Of a DNA stretch of 64,000 bases, positions 11,036-23,655 are shown piece after piece. This stretch comes from Atherix ibis. Its lineage: Eukaryota; Arthropoda; Insecta; Diptera; Athericidae. Below the pieces are notes generated by a model that made no database searches, was not told where the DNA came from, and worked only from the letters and a program-made list of their open reading frames with translations. How positions within the stretch are numbered: position 1 is the first letter of the stretch; each line of letters opens with the position of its first letter. A program made the translations under genes and the position numbers. The DNA lies in assembly GCA_958298945.1 (NCBI GenBank), contig OY282605.1:31970811-32034810 (forward strand), in the 5' to 3' direction.

Positions 11036-11063
11036 CTAAACAGAAAAAGAAATCATTAAAAGA

Positions 11064-11090
11064 TGGAGGGGGGGGGGGCGTTGGGTGGGG
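11064..11090 (+). other. G-run island, possible G-quadruplex
   Basis: Eleven consecutive G (11068-11078) are followed by CGTTGGGTGGGG. This is the most G-rich spot in an otherwise AT-rich window and could form a quadruplex. It lies in the acceptor-side intron of the minus-strand exon candidate. A simple homopolymer expansion is the plainest explanation. Confidence 0.5.
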
Positions 11091-13159
11091 TTAAACAGAA
11101 AAGATAGTAGAAAATTTTACTTAAAACAAGAACTCTTTCCTCTGTCTAATGGCTTTAATAATTACTTTTTGGGAAGATTTTGCCATTTAAACAATATTCA
11201 GTTTTGTTATCGGGTATGTTTTTAACAAATTTATTCTGTTGGGTTATTCTGTGTGATTTGTGAAGTAACATTAATATTATTTAATCTTGTAGGTGAAATA
11301 TTCTAGGTATGGATAATATCGAGCAGTAAATAGGATAACATCGAATCGTGGCTTGTATAAATAAATACTGCTTGGATAATAAAATTTCAAAGATTATCTC
11401 CGATTTTATTTACTTTTATTCTAATTAATGGTGCAGAGTTCCTAATTGAGTTTAGATTTTGCACAAAACAATTTTACCACAAACGATAAGCATCGATACG
11501 GATTATTTCTTATCTGTTAAAGGATATATTTCGTATATCTGTGTAAAAATCCGTTTACCAAATACTATTGTCTGTTCGTAGTTAGACATGTGTTTTCTGG
11601 GAGTCCTTAATTTTTATCAGAAATACACATAGTTACTCTTAGGCCAGCCTTTATTATATCAGATAAGATAAAAGAATCAAAATCCAACCGTTGCTGAGAT
11701 TGCTGTAATCGGGGATGAGTTGTTGTCAGTTTTTATGATATTTTGATGTGGAAAAACGTTTAGTATGCTTCTCAGATTATGGTTTTCGTGTCAGCATGAA
11801 GAAAAACCAATTTTATCATGACAATCTATACGATGAAGTTAGGCAAAGGTTAAAAGAAGATAGATTAATTTAATTTTTTTTTTCTTAATTTCTGCAATTA
11901 TTTCTTTTTTCATAGAATTAATTATGTATCCATCTACCAACAATATTCATTGATTAATGTTCATGATTGATGATCTGAAATCAATATCGAAGTACCAGTA
12001 CGCTATACCAAAATAAGTTTGCCAATCTATATATATAATCGTAGTCCTTTTCGTATCAATACTTTTAGACTTTATGGTTTCGATCATTTTGTTGAAAATC
12101 CTTTCAAATTAATGTGAAAAACAAGTGATTAAGTTTACTTAAGTGATAAAAATTTTGCAAGTTTATTTTCTTTACTCAACTTAATTATGGAAAATTCAAA
12201 ATAATATCTTTGTTCACCAAAAAAAATAATAGAAAATATTGATTTTGGAGTTTTAGAAAATTTAATCTTTTCATTAAATTTAAACAAGGAATTATCTTAA
12301 ATAGATTTAAGGCAATTTCGTCCAAGCCTCTCATATTACCTGCTCAAGTATGAGTAAATATAAAAACCTATCACAATTTATGCCCAAACTATGGTATCAA
12401 GTGAGTTAGAAATTTTTTATTTTGGAGCACATATTCGAATCTATTACTTATACGATATTATTAATGTGTAATTTTCATGATCATTAGTGTAATCGCAAAA
12501 ACTTGACAGCAACGAATGTTTTGTTATGTTGATTGCTGAAGTAATTAATAAGCATTTACGAAGATAATTTCTATAACAATGTTTTGTTAATTAGTACAAA
12601 TATTGCACAAATATAAATATATATGGTTTTTCTATAAGAAAGCGGTTTTTCCCTTAGAAGAAAAATAATTTTTTTTTGATAATAATGTCAACAACAAAAA
12701 ATTATAGCCTTTTTTAGTATGGATATTATCCTAAAAATTGAGGATAACGTTTAATAACGATCAAGATATTGGAAGAGTATCTGCTATTATTTATATAAAT
12801 TATATTTAAAATAAAATTTAATTTTGTAATTTGGTTTTTATTTTCAAACCGAAATATACCGATAACAAAACTCAATTTTTTCGAAGAAATGCAATAAATT
12901 TTTAGGCTAAGGTTTTTTTTTTTGAATTTTTTTTTCTATTTAATCAAGAAGTTTTCGTTTTAATTTTTGTAAAAAGCAGATTAGTTGATAATATTTTAAC
13001 AAAAACTTTCAAATAACCAGAAGAAGAAAGCACCCTGTTGAACTAAAAAATTATTTTAAGGGCGTTGAAATGTGGCCTTTGGAGAAAATAGTAGATGAAA
13101 ATTATCATAAAAGAATATGTTTTAATAGGAAAAAAGATGATCCAGGCAGTTTTTAAAAT
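11091..13159. other. AT-rich non-coding stretch, nothing identified
   Basis: No convincing gene, RNA or repeat is visible. Runs of A and T dominate, and several short frames are AT-composition artefacts. The last part, from about 13070, may already be the decayed 3' end of the minus-strand LINE that follows. Confidence 0.5.
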
Positions 13160-13492
13160 TTAAAAAATATAATTTATGGGCGAAATGGGGTCAATAATAT
13201 AAAAGCAATATTATGAACTATTTTGGATTGATGGGATTGTATTCGAAGTGAGTTTGTAGGTACAAATGGGTTAAAGTACTTTGTTATATATAAAACGGTT
13301 CTGTAATTATAGTTATAAGTATGGCGTTTTGGTGTTTTTTTGCGATAAAATTTAAATATAGGGCTTGTTAACGATAGACATACTAAATATATCCAGTTAT
13401 AATATCCCGACATAGTAAATTTATCTGATTGTCTATAAAATATATCTTAAAAATATTATTTAAATACCATTCATATTAATAAGTACGGAATA

Positions 13493-14384
13493 TGAGTTCG
13501 GTTCAAAAAGTATCGCGAATTTTGTGTTTTTCCAAAAATTATTTATTTACTCATGAATATCTATTTTGTCCCCTTCAAAATAATCCTTACCAGATATTAT
13601 ATACTTGTGCTAACATTTTTTTCAATCCTCGAAGCACTTCAAAAAATTATTTTTTTGAGATCTAGTTCAGCACCTCCTTTGATGCCTTCTTTATCTCCTT
13701 AATCGTAGTGTAGCGGCGTCCTTTCATGGGGCTCTTCAGTTCCGGGAACAAGAAAAATTCACAGAGGATCAGATCTGGGTAATACGGTGGCTGCGGCATT
13801 ATGAGTGTGTTGTTTTTGACCAAAAATGGCAAAAGCCAATTTTTGTTCTTCCACAAATCCGGACGTTTCTGGCGGATTGGTTTGCGCAACTTGCGCATAA
13901 CTTACAGGTAATATTCCTTTTTGACCGTTCTACCCTGTGGTAAGAACTCATGATGCACCACGCCCCTGAAATTGAAGAAAACTGTTCGACCGAACTTGGC
14001 GCGCTTTTTTCGGTCTTGGCTCGTGCGGCAGCTTCCATTGGGATGATTGAGCTTTGGTTTCCACGTCATAACCATAAACCCATGATTCGTCACCAGTTAT
14101 GACCTTTTGGAGTAAGTTTAGGGTCACTGCGGACAGAGTCCAACAGCTCCTTAGCAATATTAATGCGATGCTGTTTTTGGTCAAAATTGAGCAAAATTCG
14201 AAGACGAGCCAAAACACGTGCAAGCAAAGCACATGTCAAAAATTAAATGAACATTAAAAATGGCCAAACTTGTCGGGATAAGTGAGATACATAAGTACCA
14301 ACATAACGCCACAAAAAAATCGAAAATCGAATTTGCGTAACGCGCGGAAATTCAAAATTTGCGATACTTTTTGAACAGACTTCG
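13493..14384 (-). mobile_element. Mariner family A, copy A2 (doubly deleted)
   Basis: This is an 892-bp element with TA on both sides (13491-13492, 14385-14386). The inverted repeats are a slightly mutated GTTCAAAAAGTATCGCGAA at the left and TTTTTGAACAGACTTCG at the right. The transposase is on the minus strand. TGDESWVYGYD and WKLPHEPRPKKAR are clear, but the leader is fused straight to the DQKQH region and the HHDNAPAHAS block is missing, at the same two junctions as A1 and A8. Catalytic D2 is absent, so it is non-autonomous. It sits inside a LINE relic on the same strand. Confidence 0.92.
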
Positions 14385-14525
14385 TAGCATGAACGCTTTT
14401 CTGCTCATTGTCTTTTACCCTACACTTAATAAGCCTTTCTTTCGATGATAAGGATATTGTCTTGTAGAGCAGAATTTTAACTCGAATTTTTATAGAAAAG
14501 AAGAATAGCTGCATAATTAGCACAT

Positions 14526-14915
14526 ATGGCAATTAGGATATAATTGATACAAGTGAAATATTCTAGGTTGGTATTCCTTGAGGAATACCAACATACCATA
14601 ACTGCGGTATATTTGGGAATATTGGTGATTAGGATATAATTGACTTTGTAAAGAATAGGATCAAATATGCTACCTTGAGGAACACCGATATAACTGCGGT
14701 ATATTAAGGGAATATTGGTGATTAAGATATAATTGACATTGTAAAGAATAGGACCAAATATCCTACCTTGAGGAACACCGACATAACTGCGGTATATTTG
14801 GGAATATTGGTGATTAGGATATAATTGACATTGTAAAGAATAGGACCAAATATGCTACCTTGAGGAACACCGACATAACTGCGGTATATTTGGGAATATT
14901 TGGGATTTTTTATAA
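14526..14915 (-). repeat. 92/93-bp minisatellite made of LINE motif-B sequence
   Basis: The string ACTGCGGTATATT recurs at 14601, 14693, 14786 and 14878, giving a period of 92-93 bp over roughly four units. The first unit (14526-14600) is diverged. Read on the minus strand, each unit encodes the reverse-transcriptase motif GVPQGSIFGPILYN followed by NIPKYTAV. The neighbouring sequence on either side is the same polymerase (motif A above, the YADD/KVNEQK region below), so the array is an in-place tandem expansion of one LINE segment. Units of 92 bp shift frame, so it has no coding value now. Confidence 0.85.
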
Positions 14916-15070
14916 CTTGGAAATAACGATGTGATAACTATTATCTAATAATAAAATTTTTAGAAAAAGAATCACTTTTTGAGCCTTAAGTGCAATCGTG
15001 CGTGCCAGATTCGATCAAATGCGTTTGTTACGCGTATATCAAAGTTTTTAGAAGCCAAAGTTAAAACGAA

Positions 15071-18000
15071 TAAAAAGGATGGAAATATTATTAGAAAAAT
15101 TCACTTCAAAAATTGTATATTTATTGTACAATAAAATGCAAAATTTCGGACGAATTAAAAAAAAATTCTTACTGAATTTTAAATTATTATATTTGCTTAA
15201 GTTTCTAATCTGATTTAGAGTAAATTTTATTTATTGCCTTTATATACAAACTTTAAAAATTATCTACAATATATTTACAGGCTGATAATTTCTTATGAAT
15301 ATTTAAAAATATAGTTTAAATAGAAAAGAAATTAAATTTTAAATATAATCTTATAAAAAAAAATTTCAAAATACTAAAACCTAAGAATTTTTAGTATTTT
15401 GTGAATAAAAAATCCTATATATAATAATTAAATATAGGATAAATACACACCGAAATATAGATTTTTATATAATTTTATATAAATACACTCCGAAATATAG
15501 ATTTTTAAGCAAATTTATCTAATAAAATTATATTCACTATTATTCTACTTAAATATATATTTAAATGATAAATAAATAAAAACAAAAAAAAAGTGTACAA
15601 TTTATTTTTCAAGAAGATATAATTCCAAATCAAAATAAATTAATAAAATTGCTCGTAATTCAAAAAAATAAATTCGTATTTATTTTGAAGATATTTTAAA
15701 CTGTTCAGTTTTATCTCAAAAATTTGTAGAGAATACTTTCCAGGAAGCACTCCATAAACTTCGAAATCTAATATAAAATAGAATTTTTATTCGTATGTGA
15801 AGGATACTTATTCGGATTCGTCCATTCAAATAGTTTTCCTTAAAATAAAATTCTTACCTGAAAATCCTCTTAACTTCAAGTGCATTTATGCATTATACTG
15901 TTTGCTTTAAATTAAGAATAAGGACGAGTCTTTTCGAACAGAATTTCCAATCGTAGAAACATCAAAAATTGAAGAACAAAACTTGAAAATATCGAAAACT
16001 TTTAGAAAATACAATTCAATTTGAAATGTTCAGAGCATTTCCGTTTAGTTCATTAGAAAAATAATATAATACTCTGTAAATATAAGAAGTAAATATAAGA
16101 TTTCGAAGAAAAAAAACAATTTTAAATTGGAGTTCATTTATTTCGATTGGATAGCTTTTCAAAATGGAATAGCTTTTTAGTCATTTAAGGCCATAATACA
16201 AGTAGCATTTCTATTTTATATTTTTTTAATTATACTAGACTGTTTGGCAAAAAACAAAAGATGAACATTATTTGAAAGGATGTTTGTTTGAAGAGGTTAG
16301 AATAGATCGTATTAGAAGAAGTTCTTGATTGTTATGTTCCGGTTTAAAAAATATTTATTTTATTCTAAAAAAAAAAAACTTTTTTTATAGAAACTCTTCT
16401 TTTTTTAATGTTCAAATATTTCTTATGATAATGGTAGGAAATAATTATTAATATTTTTGTAATAATGACAATTCATCATGTTCTATTCAAGTTGGTATTT
16501 CAGGTTGAATTGTTCTACGTATTCTTATTATTTTTTTTTTATTTTTTTTATATTATTACAATTTTTTTACTATTATATTAAAATATTTTTTTATTTTTAT
16601 TTTTCAAAATATTTCAACTTTAAAATAACATTTTCTATTAAGAGTAAAAGAAATCTCACAATAGCCACAACTCACTCGGTGGAATATGGTATTTCCTGTT
16701 CAAATTTTAATATTCAGTACTGAACAAACGAGAAATAAATAATTCTTTTAAGTGTTTTTGCCTCCATCTGTTGTATGGCAGTAAAGTTTTCGATGAATCT
16801 AAGAAATAACATGCATATCTACAAATAATAAAAGGGTTCAAAGACATTCATAATAGCTATTTATTTGTTTGGTTCAACAGAGAAGTGAAATTCTTAACAA
16901 CCAATATTGTAGAAAGTTACTTTTGGGGTTGAAAACTTTCGACAAAAAAACCTTATATTCAGCACAGCCCAAAAATAATAGATTCTCATTCAATACAATT
17001 AATTATTTATTGGGGTAGTTTTAAAGTGAACGATTTTCAGCTTTTGTTTATGAGAATTGAGAAATGATGGTTTTTGGGGTCATTATGGAAGGGGCCAAAA
17101 TCGCTAAAACTGTTATTTTCTTAATTATGACTTTTAAGGACATCTTTTGTATTGTACAAACAAATTATGTAACATATTTCAAAATTGCTTAGATTATAAT
17201 TTAAATTTTTTTCTCTATTAAAATAATATTATTTTGATATTTGTGAGACTATTAGACTTTATTATAAATTTTTGCACCATATCTTATTGCTCTAACTTAT
17301 ACGAAATATGTAATTTCATTCGACTCATATATGTATATTCAATTTTATTATTAAGAAGCATAATATGAACTTTTTTTTTAAAGTAAGCTCATTTATCCAC
17401 TTTAAATTAAAATTTTATTTAAATTATTTTTTTTTCTATCTTTTTTTTTTGATGAGTCTTTCAAAATTTTCAAGCTATAATTATGGCATTACTTAACGTA
17501 TGTTGGTTTTTAAATACTTAAAAATTTAAAGCAATAAAGCTAAAATTTATCGCATTATATGGTTTGCGGTATTATCTTATTAAAACCACATATAGTCTAG
17601 ATTAAAATATCCAAGTGAATGATAAAAAAAGTCGCTTTTATAGCGCACAGAGTTGATTGTGACGGTGTTTCCTTTTTAATTTTTAATAAAATATATCAGA
17701 GCGAAATGTACACCAGACCAATCACTTTTTGATTATAAAATCGTTTTTCTATAGTTACTTTTACGTTTTTAGAGTGAGAAAGGATCCTTATTACTAAAAA
17801 AAATTCATTTGAAAAATGTTACTGTTTTGTTACTGTCAAACAACATTTAAAGACAAGGCTACACTTTCTGGACTGACCCTTTTATTAAAGATTTTATACT
17901 TTTGTATACATTATTAAAGATTTTGTTAAATATTATTGTTTAAAATACTCATAAAATAAATATTATAAAATATACTTTACAATTTATAAAGATATTTCTC

Positions 18001-18675
18001 AAATATAGTATTTTTTTGAATATTCTACTTTTATACATATCTTGAAATTTTAGTTGAAATGATTCTGTACGTAGAATTTCTTCATTAATACATTCAAAAT
18101 AAGTCAACATTCAATTTTCCTATATGAATTATTTATTAAGTTCGGTTAAAGATTTTCTATAGCAAATTACCAAATGTAATAAATTCTCAAATGAATTTTG
18201 GAAATTTCGTAAGCTCTTTAATTTAAGTGAAAATGTGTCAATCAATTGAATTTTTGAAAAGGGTTGAAAAATCTGTGAATATCAACTAATTAGGTGTTAA
18301 GTTATTGACACTTTGCCAAACCATTACTAATTTCCATAGGCAAATGCCTCTTGAAGCCTTCTTGATATATTAAATATTTATGGTATTTCCTAAATTAGCT
18401 TAATAAATATCATATTTATAAAGAAGAATTCGTAGTTCTGTCGTTTGTAGTGTTCTGGTTTCATTCACTTTAATTGTACATGAACTAAAATATTTTTCTT
18501 CAATTACATTTTTTATTGTATTTTTGGCTCAATCAATTATATTAAAAATATATTTTCATATTTGTAGTCTCAACAAAGATTTTTGTTTCTTCAAAAATTG
18601 AAGATTTTTGTTTCAATAATTTGCAATTCATAAATTTTCAAAAAAAAAAAAAAACTGAACAAATATCTGAGAATT
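15071..18675. other. AT-rich DNA, nothing identified
   Basis: There are 3.6 kb of very AT-rich sequence with poly-T and poly-A runs. A small imperfect duplication lies near 15447-15505, where AAATACAC(A/T)CCGAAATATAG is repeated. The frame at 16478-16723 is Phe/Tyr/Ile-rich only because of T-runs. No domain, RNA gene or transposon end is recognised. Confidence 0.55.
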
Positions 18676-18963
18676 TTTATTTTCTTTTTTATACCAGCAC
18701 CTCTCAAACTGTCGCACTTCGTAAGACATTTTTTGACTGCCTAGTATTTGCACGTGTAATTCTGCTTAAATAATGAAGTATTCTCAATTAATAACTAATT
18801 AACTATTGATTTTTTTAATAATAAAAATAAAAAAAATTGTTTTTTTCTGATAGAATGCAATGGTTTTTCATAAATAATAACTTTCTCTTGAAACTTATAT
18901 TAAGCTTTTTTTATTTATCAGGTAGAAGTGGTTAAGTTTGCATTTTCTTTTTATTTAAATATA
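18676..18963. repeat. Direct repeat left of mariner A3
   Basis: This segment (landmarks CCAGCACCTCTCAAACTG, CATAAATAATAACTTTC, TTTTTATTTAAATATA) is repeated in the same orientation on the other side of the mariner at 19640-19826, with one copy deleted in the middle. The sequence itself has no recognised identity. Confidence 0.75.
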
Positions 18964-19600
18964 AAAGGTATGTTCAAAAAGTATCGCGTATTTTGAATTT
19001 CCGCAGGTTACGTATATTCGATTTTTGATTTTTTTTGTGGCATTATGTTGGTTCTCATGTCTCTCTCTTATGCCGATAAGCTGCTTTGCTTGCACGTGTT
19101 TTGGCTTGTCTTCGATTTTTGTCTATTCCAAAAAATGGATCAAAGAATCTGTTTCGGTAGCAAGAAAAAATCACAAAAGGCCAGATCTGGGGAATATGGT
19201 GGCTGCGGAATTATTAGTGTGTTTTTTTGGCCAAAAATTCACGTAAAAGCAACGATGCGTTATCATGGTGCAAAAGCCAATTTTTGTTCTTCAACAAATC
19301 CGGGTGTTTCTGGCGGATTGCTTCACACAACTTGCGCAAAACTTGCAGGTAATATTACTTATTGACCGTTCTACCCTGTGGCAAGAAAACTGTAAGCAAA
19401 ACCTTCACATTGGACCGAACTTGGTGCGCTTTTTTCGGTCTTGGCTCATGCGGCAGCTTCCATTGGGATGATTGAGCTTTGCTTTCCATATCATAACCAT
19501 AAACACATGATTCGTCACCAGTTATGACCCTCTTGAGCAAAGTTGGGTTGTCGCGGACGGAGTCCAACAGCTCCTTAGCAATGTTAATGCGATGCTGTTT
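18964..19600 (+). mobile_element. Mariner family A, copy A3 (inverted interior, truncated)
   Basis: The left end follows a TA (18962-18963) and matches the family 5' end (GGTATGTTCAAAAAGTATCG), continuing through the 5' leader to the start-codon region (AAAATGGATCAAAGAATCTG). The sequence then switches strand. From about 19160 it is the reverse complement of the transposase, starting near CDFFLF and running backwards through the KNNTL, PQGRTV and TGDESCVYGYD blocks to the DQKQH region at about 19595. The right terminal repeat is missing. The same switch point occurs in the copies at 30111 and 42548, so it was inherited from a rearranged progenitor. It cannot encode a transposase. Confidence 0.85.
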
Positions 19601-19632
19601 ATATGTTAATGTTAATGCGATACTGTAAAATA

Positions 19633-19826
19633 ATCATTTTCTTTTATTATACCAGTGCCTCTCGAACTGCCGCACTTTGTAAGATATTTTTTGACTGGTT
19701 AAATAAAAATTTTATTTTCTCAAATAATAACTTTTTCTTGAAACAAATATTTTGCTTTTCCGGTTTTTTAGATAGAAATGGTTAAATTTGTATTTGCTTT
19801 TTATTTCTTTTTATTTAAATATATTT
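19633..19826. repeat. Direct repeat right of mariner A3
   Basis: This is the second copy of the 18676-18963 segment (CCAGTGCCTCTCGAACTGCC, CAAATAATAACTTTTTCTTG, TTTTTATTTAAATATA). It lacks about 80 bp present in the left copy. It could reflect a tandem duplication that split around the mariner, or two members of one unknown repeat family. Confidence 0.72.
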
Positions 19827-22800
19827 AAAAACTTATCTAGTTGAATGTAAAATTTCAAAAAGTTCATATAACTTTTATATTTTAATATTCTAACTTTGGT
19901 GCAGAGTAAAATTTTCAAAAAAACTGAAGATCCTGAACTTATTTCAACTATCCGTACACGTTGAATTTATACTTGAATAGTGGTTTTGATAAAAGTTTTC
20001 TTTTATTCAGTGGACATCTTATTTCTAACAAAAGTTTTCAAATAGTAATATTTATTATAATTTTTTTATTAAATTCCGTAAACCTGTATTTGTAATGTTT
20101 TTTTTAAGTTTCAAAAAATTGTATTTTCTCCCTTTTCTAATATTAATACTCCTCTTTCTAAAGCTCATTTTAAGTATTTAAAAAAATACCAATTAAAATA
20201 AATTATTTCAAACAAAAATCCTTTTTTATTTTTGTTTATTTACTTTTTTTTAAATTTTTTTGATAATGAAAAATATACAAGTCGTGACGAAAGGAATATT
20301 GTATTACATAATTGAAAAAATAAAATGAGGACTTGTACAAATTTGTGGAATATTTTATTTTGTAAGTACTGAATGCGATAGTAATTCGTACATTTGATTT
20401 CATAAGTCAAAATTGGCTTCATAATGGTGTTGCATATCTAACGTTGTCTATTTATTATAATTTTCGAATAGTTGATAATTTTCCTATTTCTACGTTGTTA
20501 ATGATAACTTTTGGCAGTTTAAAGTCTCTTTAGCCTTGTATGTGGATTTTAGATTATTTTTTTGTCTATGTAAAAACAGTGAATTTTAGATTATTTTCTT
20601 GTCTTGTATTTTTAGATAGTATCAAGTTAAGATATAAAGAAATAGATAATATTTAAGAGAGAGTAAAAGTAATGTAGTCACTTTTCTGTTTATTTACTTT
20701 TGTTCTACATTATGTAAACTCCAATTGGAATTATTTAAAAAAAATAAAAAATTTTATCAAGATTTATCTACGTAGGTGGTATGACCATTTCATATGTATA
20801 AAGAACAATTATATTTTTAGAATCATATAAAGAAATATAGTATAAAATAGGAACAATAATACTATCTTATAGGACTTCAGTTGGAATAGGATATATATCT
20901 AAATGTTGCGTATTAAGTGCTACTCGAAAATGTTATTGCTAGATTATACAACATTTAGATTCTCTGGAAATGGAAAGACTAGCTTTTAATAGAAGTTTTT
21001 CAAAAAAATTTATCAAGGATTAACAGCAGACTAGTGCGCTAGTACTATTTTATTTTAGTGGCTGAAAATTACCAAGCTAATTGGAAATTTCCTTCAAGAT
21101 AAAAGTTTTAATTATTTAGAATATAATAAAAAAATCAAAATTTCATTTCAGGAGGTTTAAAATATTTTAGAGGAAGACTCATAGGGATTAATATAATTTT
21201 TTTAATAAATATTCGAAAATACCTCATATTTTTCTTTATCGGTTTTGGTCCAGTTACCGTCATTTCATTTTATAATAGTACGTGTGATGTTCTTTTGTAC
21301 GAAAGTATTTGTCAAATAGGTTTTTAAATTGTTGAGTTCAAAAAAAAATGACTTACTTGGGTAAAATCATAATACAAATCCTTAAATATCAAATGTAATA
21401 TTTTTTTAACATATTTTAATAGACAATAATGGATAAATACTATATTAGTCCCAATATTAAATTGATCAAAAAACTCAAAAACGAATTTGAAAAAATATTT
21501 CGCCTTCTTTGTAATAAATTCCCTATTTTGGGTTGATTTCGAAAATAGTCAAATAGTTGCCATAAAATATATTAAGTCGTATTTTTCAAATAAGTTGACA
21601 AGTCTTAATCCTGTAAAATATTTAAACTTGCATTGTCAAAGGCATAAATCAACTTCCAAGTGACACTATGAACTATGAAGACTTCACTGACTTCACCGAA
21701 ACGACACCACAGTTTGACACAAATCAACCCCATAAATTCTGATACGGTCTGACGGTCATAGCGTTACATTAATCCTGATACCCATTGCTGGTTGTTTTAT
21801 ATTTAAAAATATACATAAATATATATATCGAAATAGTTATTTGTAAATTTTTTTATTTTAATAAAATTTATTACAAATAATATCCGATTCCTGAAAATGA
21901 ACTCAAATTTTCGTTAAAAAATAAATTAATGAACCGAAAATTGCCAACGTTGTTTCTGGCTTTTTTTGCAAAATTTATTACAGTTCTTTCCCTATTAAAA
22001 ATATTCTATTGAAAAACAATTAAAAATTTTTATTCTCTTTTATTTTATGCAATAATAAAAGGAAATTTTCTTATATTAATTTCCAACAAATTGTAACTTG
22101 AGTAATTTTATAATACAATATTTCATATTTCTTGGAAAATTTATTTGATGCTTGATAGAATAAAAGAAACTGAACCAAATTAGATTAATTATATTATAAA
22201 AATAATATGCAAATTATAATATAATGATTATTTGTAATAAGGTGAAATTGAATCCTGTACCACCCATGAAGCATATACGTAAGGGATTATTTGGAATTCC
22301 AATCAAATATAAATACCAACTTTCATTTATATATTTTTTAATTATATTATTCTTTGTGTTCAAAAATTTCATTATTTTTGCATTCAACTATATGAAATAA
22401 TAGTCCTTATTCTTAAAATAAAATATATCCCATTATATAAATAAGCTTTCATTAAATAAATAAATATAAATTTTCATTTATTCAAGATTCTATGCACCAC
22501 AGAAAAATGTATGCTGTGCAATAAAGGACGATGAAAATAATTGCCTTTATTTAAATTTTCATAACAAATTACTTTTAATAAAATACATTTTAATTAATTT
22601 TGTATTTTGTTATGTAGTCATTTAATCAAAATGAATAGAATTCTCATCAGTTTAAATAATTACAATATTAAATTGATAACTGAAAATGGCAGTTGTTAGT
22701 ATTATTCATCAAAAGTTTTGTTTTTATGATAAATTAGTTTATTACAAGAAAGATGAGCTTCTAAATCAACTGTTCTTCATTTTGTTATTTGGATTCAAAA

Positions 22801-23214
22801 TATCATATAAATTAATTAGGGGTTTTTTGGTTTTCTTAATCTGACCAGAATTTATTTAGTCGGATTATGAAGATAATTTTTTATATGTAGGAAAATTTAC
22901 ATTTATCTTTTAATATAAAAATAATTTTTTTTTGTTTCTATTAAATATACTAAAAATAGTATAAATGTTAAATACTACAAATCCTCGAATATAAGGTAAA
23001 TAACAATTGATAAGTAATCTAGCGCAACTTCTTAAAACTTTTATTAAAATTCGCACAATTATTTATGTTTAAAATAATTTGAAGATAAGCTGATAATATT
23101 CGCTTTAAATTTTTTAAAAACTACAATACTTTCTTATTGAATAATTATTTTATGGTAATTTAATTAATGATATCCATAGTACTTTTTGTAGAAAAAGCGA
23201 TGCATTTTTGTGTA
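19827..23214. other. AT-rich DNA, nothing identified
   Basis: There are 3.4 kb without a recognised gene, transposon end or RNA. Composition is strongly AT-biased. The stretch near 21640-21790 is richer in GC (for example ACTTCACCGAAACGACACC), but I cannot assign it. Confidence 0.55.
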
Positions 23215-23465
23215 ATTCATGCCCAGGAAAATACTTCAGTATGAGCTTTTAACAGCATGTTTCCAGGACTTTATAATAGATTCCATTTGGCACGTTTGTC
23301 TGCTAGTTCATTACCCTCAATACCTCATGACGTGGCGCCCTTAAAAGAGTCACTTTCTCTTATCTGGTCAGTTTACTTAGGATTGTAAGGACACCACAAA
23401 CTAGCTTAGATTGGAAATCAGATGAGACAAGAGCTTTCAGTTCAACTTGGCTTTCTGAGATGATG
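23215..23465 (-). pseudogene. RNase H domain fragment of a LINE
   Basis: Minus-strand translation gives SESQVELKAL, then KVTLLRAP and GIEGNELADKRAKW. This matches the second half of a retrotransposon-type RNase H fold (family pattern 'SDSQAALKAL ... VTLxWVPGHxGIxGNExADxLA'). At least one stop and one frameshift are present. The segment ends at the TA where mariner B begins, so mariner B inserted into this LINE remnant. A reverse-transcriptase fragment in the same orientation lies beyond mariner B at 25605-25790 and may be from the same LINE copy. The region between the two domains is missing. Confidence 0.7.
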
Positions 23466-23655
23466 TATTGGGTTGTTCGGAACGTAATTTCGTTTTTCCC
23501 AACAGAGGACTTAATTGCATTTTTCCACAACCAACTTCACACTTATGCTGCATAATTATATGTATTTTGACAGCTGACACAGCAAGACTTGCTTGTGATA
23601 AAATTCGATTGATTCTGCATAGTAGTTTTTGGTTGATACCCTTTTAGAAAAGATA

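Larger units (their letters stand above)
13160..15070 (-). pseudogene. Jockey-like LINE reverse transcriptase relic (copy 2)
   Basis: Minus-strand blocks appear in polymerase order. They are DIRVTNAFDRIWHARLHLRL (motif A, 15040-14985) and GVPQGSIFGPILYN (motif B, in the repeated block 14526-14915). A decayed YADD region follows (LIMQLFFF, about 14520), then RLIKCRVKDNEQKSVHAT ending at 14387. After the mariner at 13493-14384 the downstream 'thumb' part resumes (for example SHQSKIVHNI near 13210-13240). The better-preserved copy at 33300-35543 has the same order of motifs. Stops and frameshifts are frequent. The mariner lies inside this LINE, so the LINE is older. Confidence 0.68.

Noticed and set aside
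16478..16723. Phe/Tyr/Ile-rich possible membrane protein
   Set aside because: Composition is explained by T-rich low-complexity DNA; no start context or partner exon.
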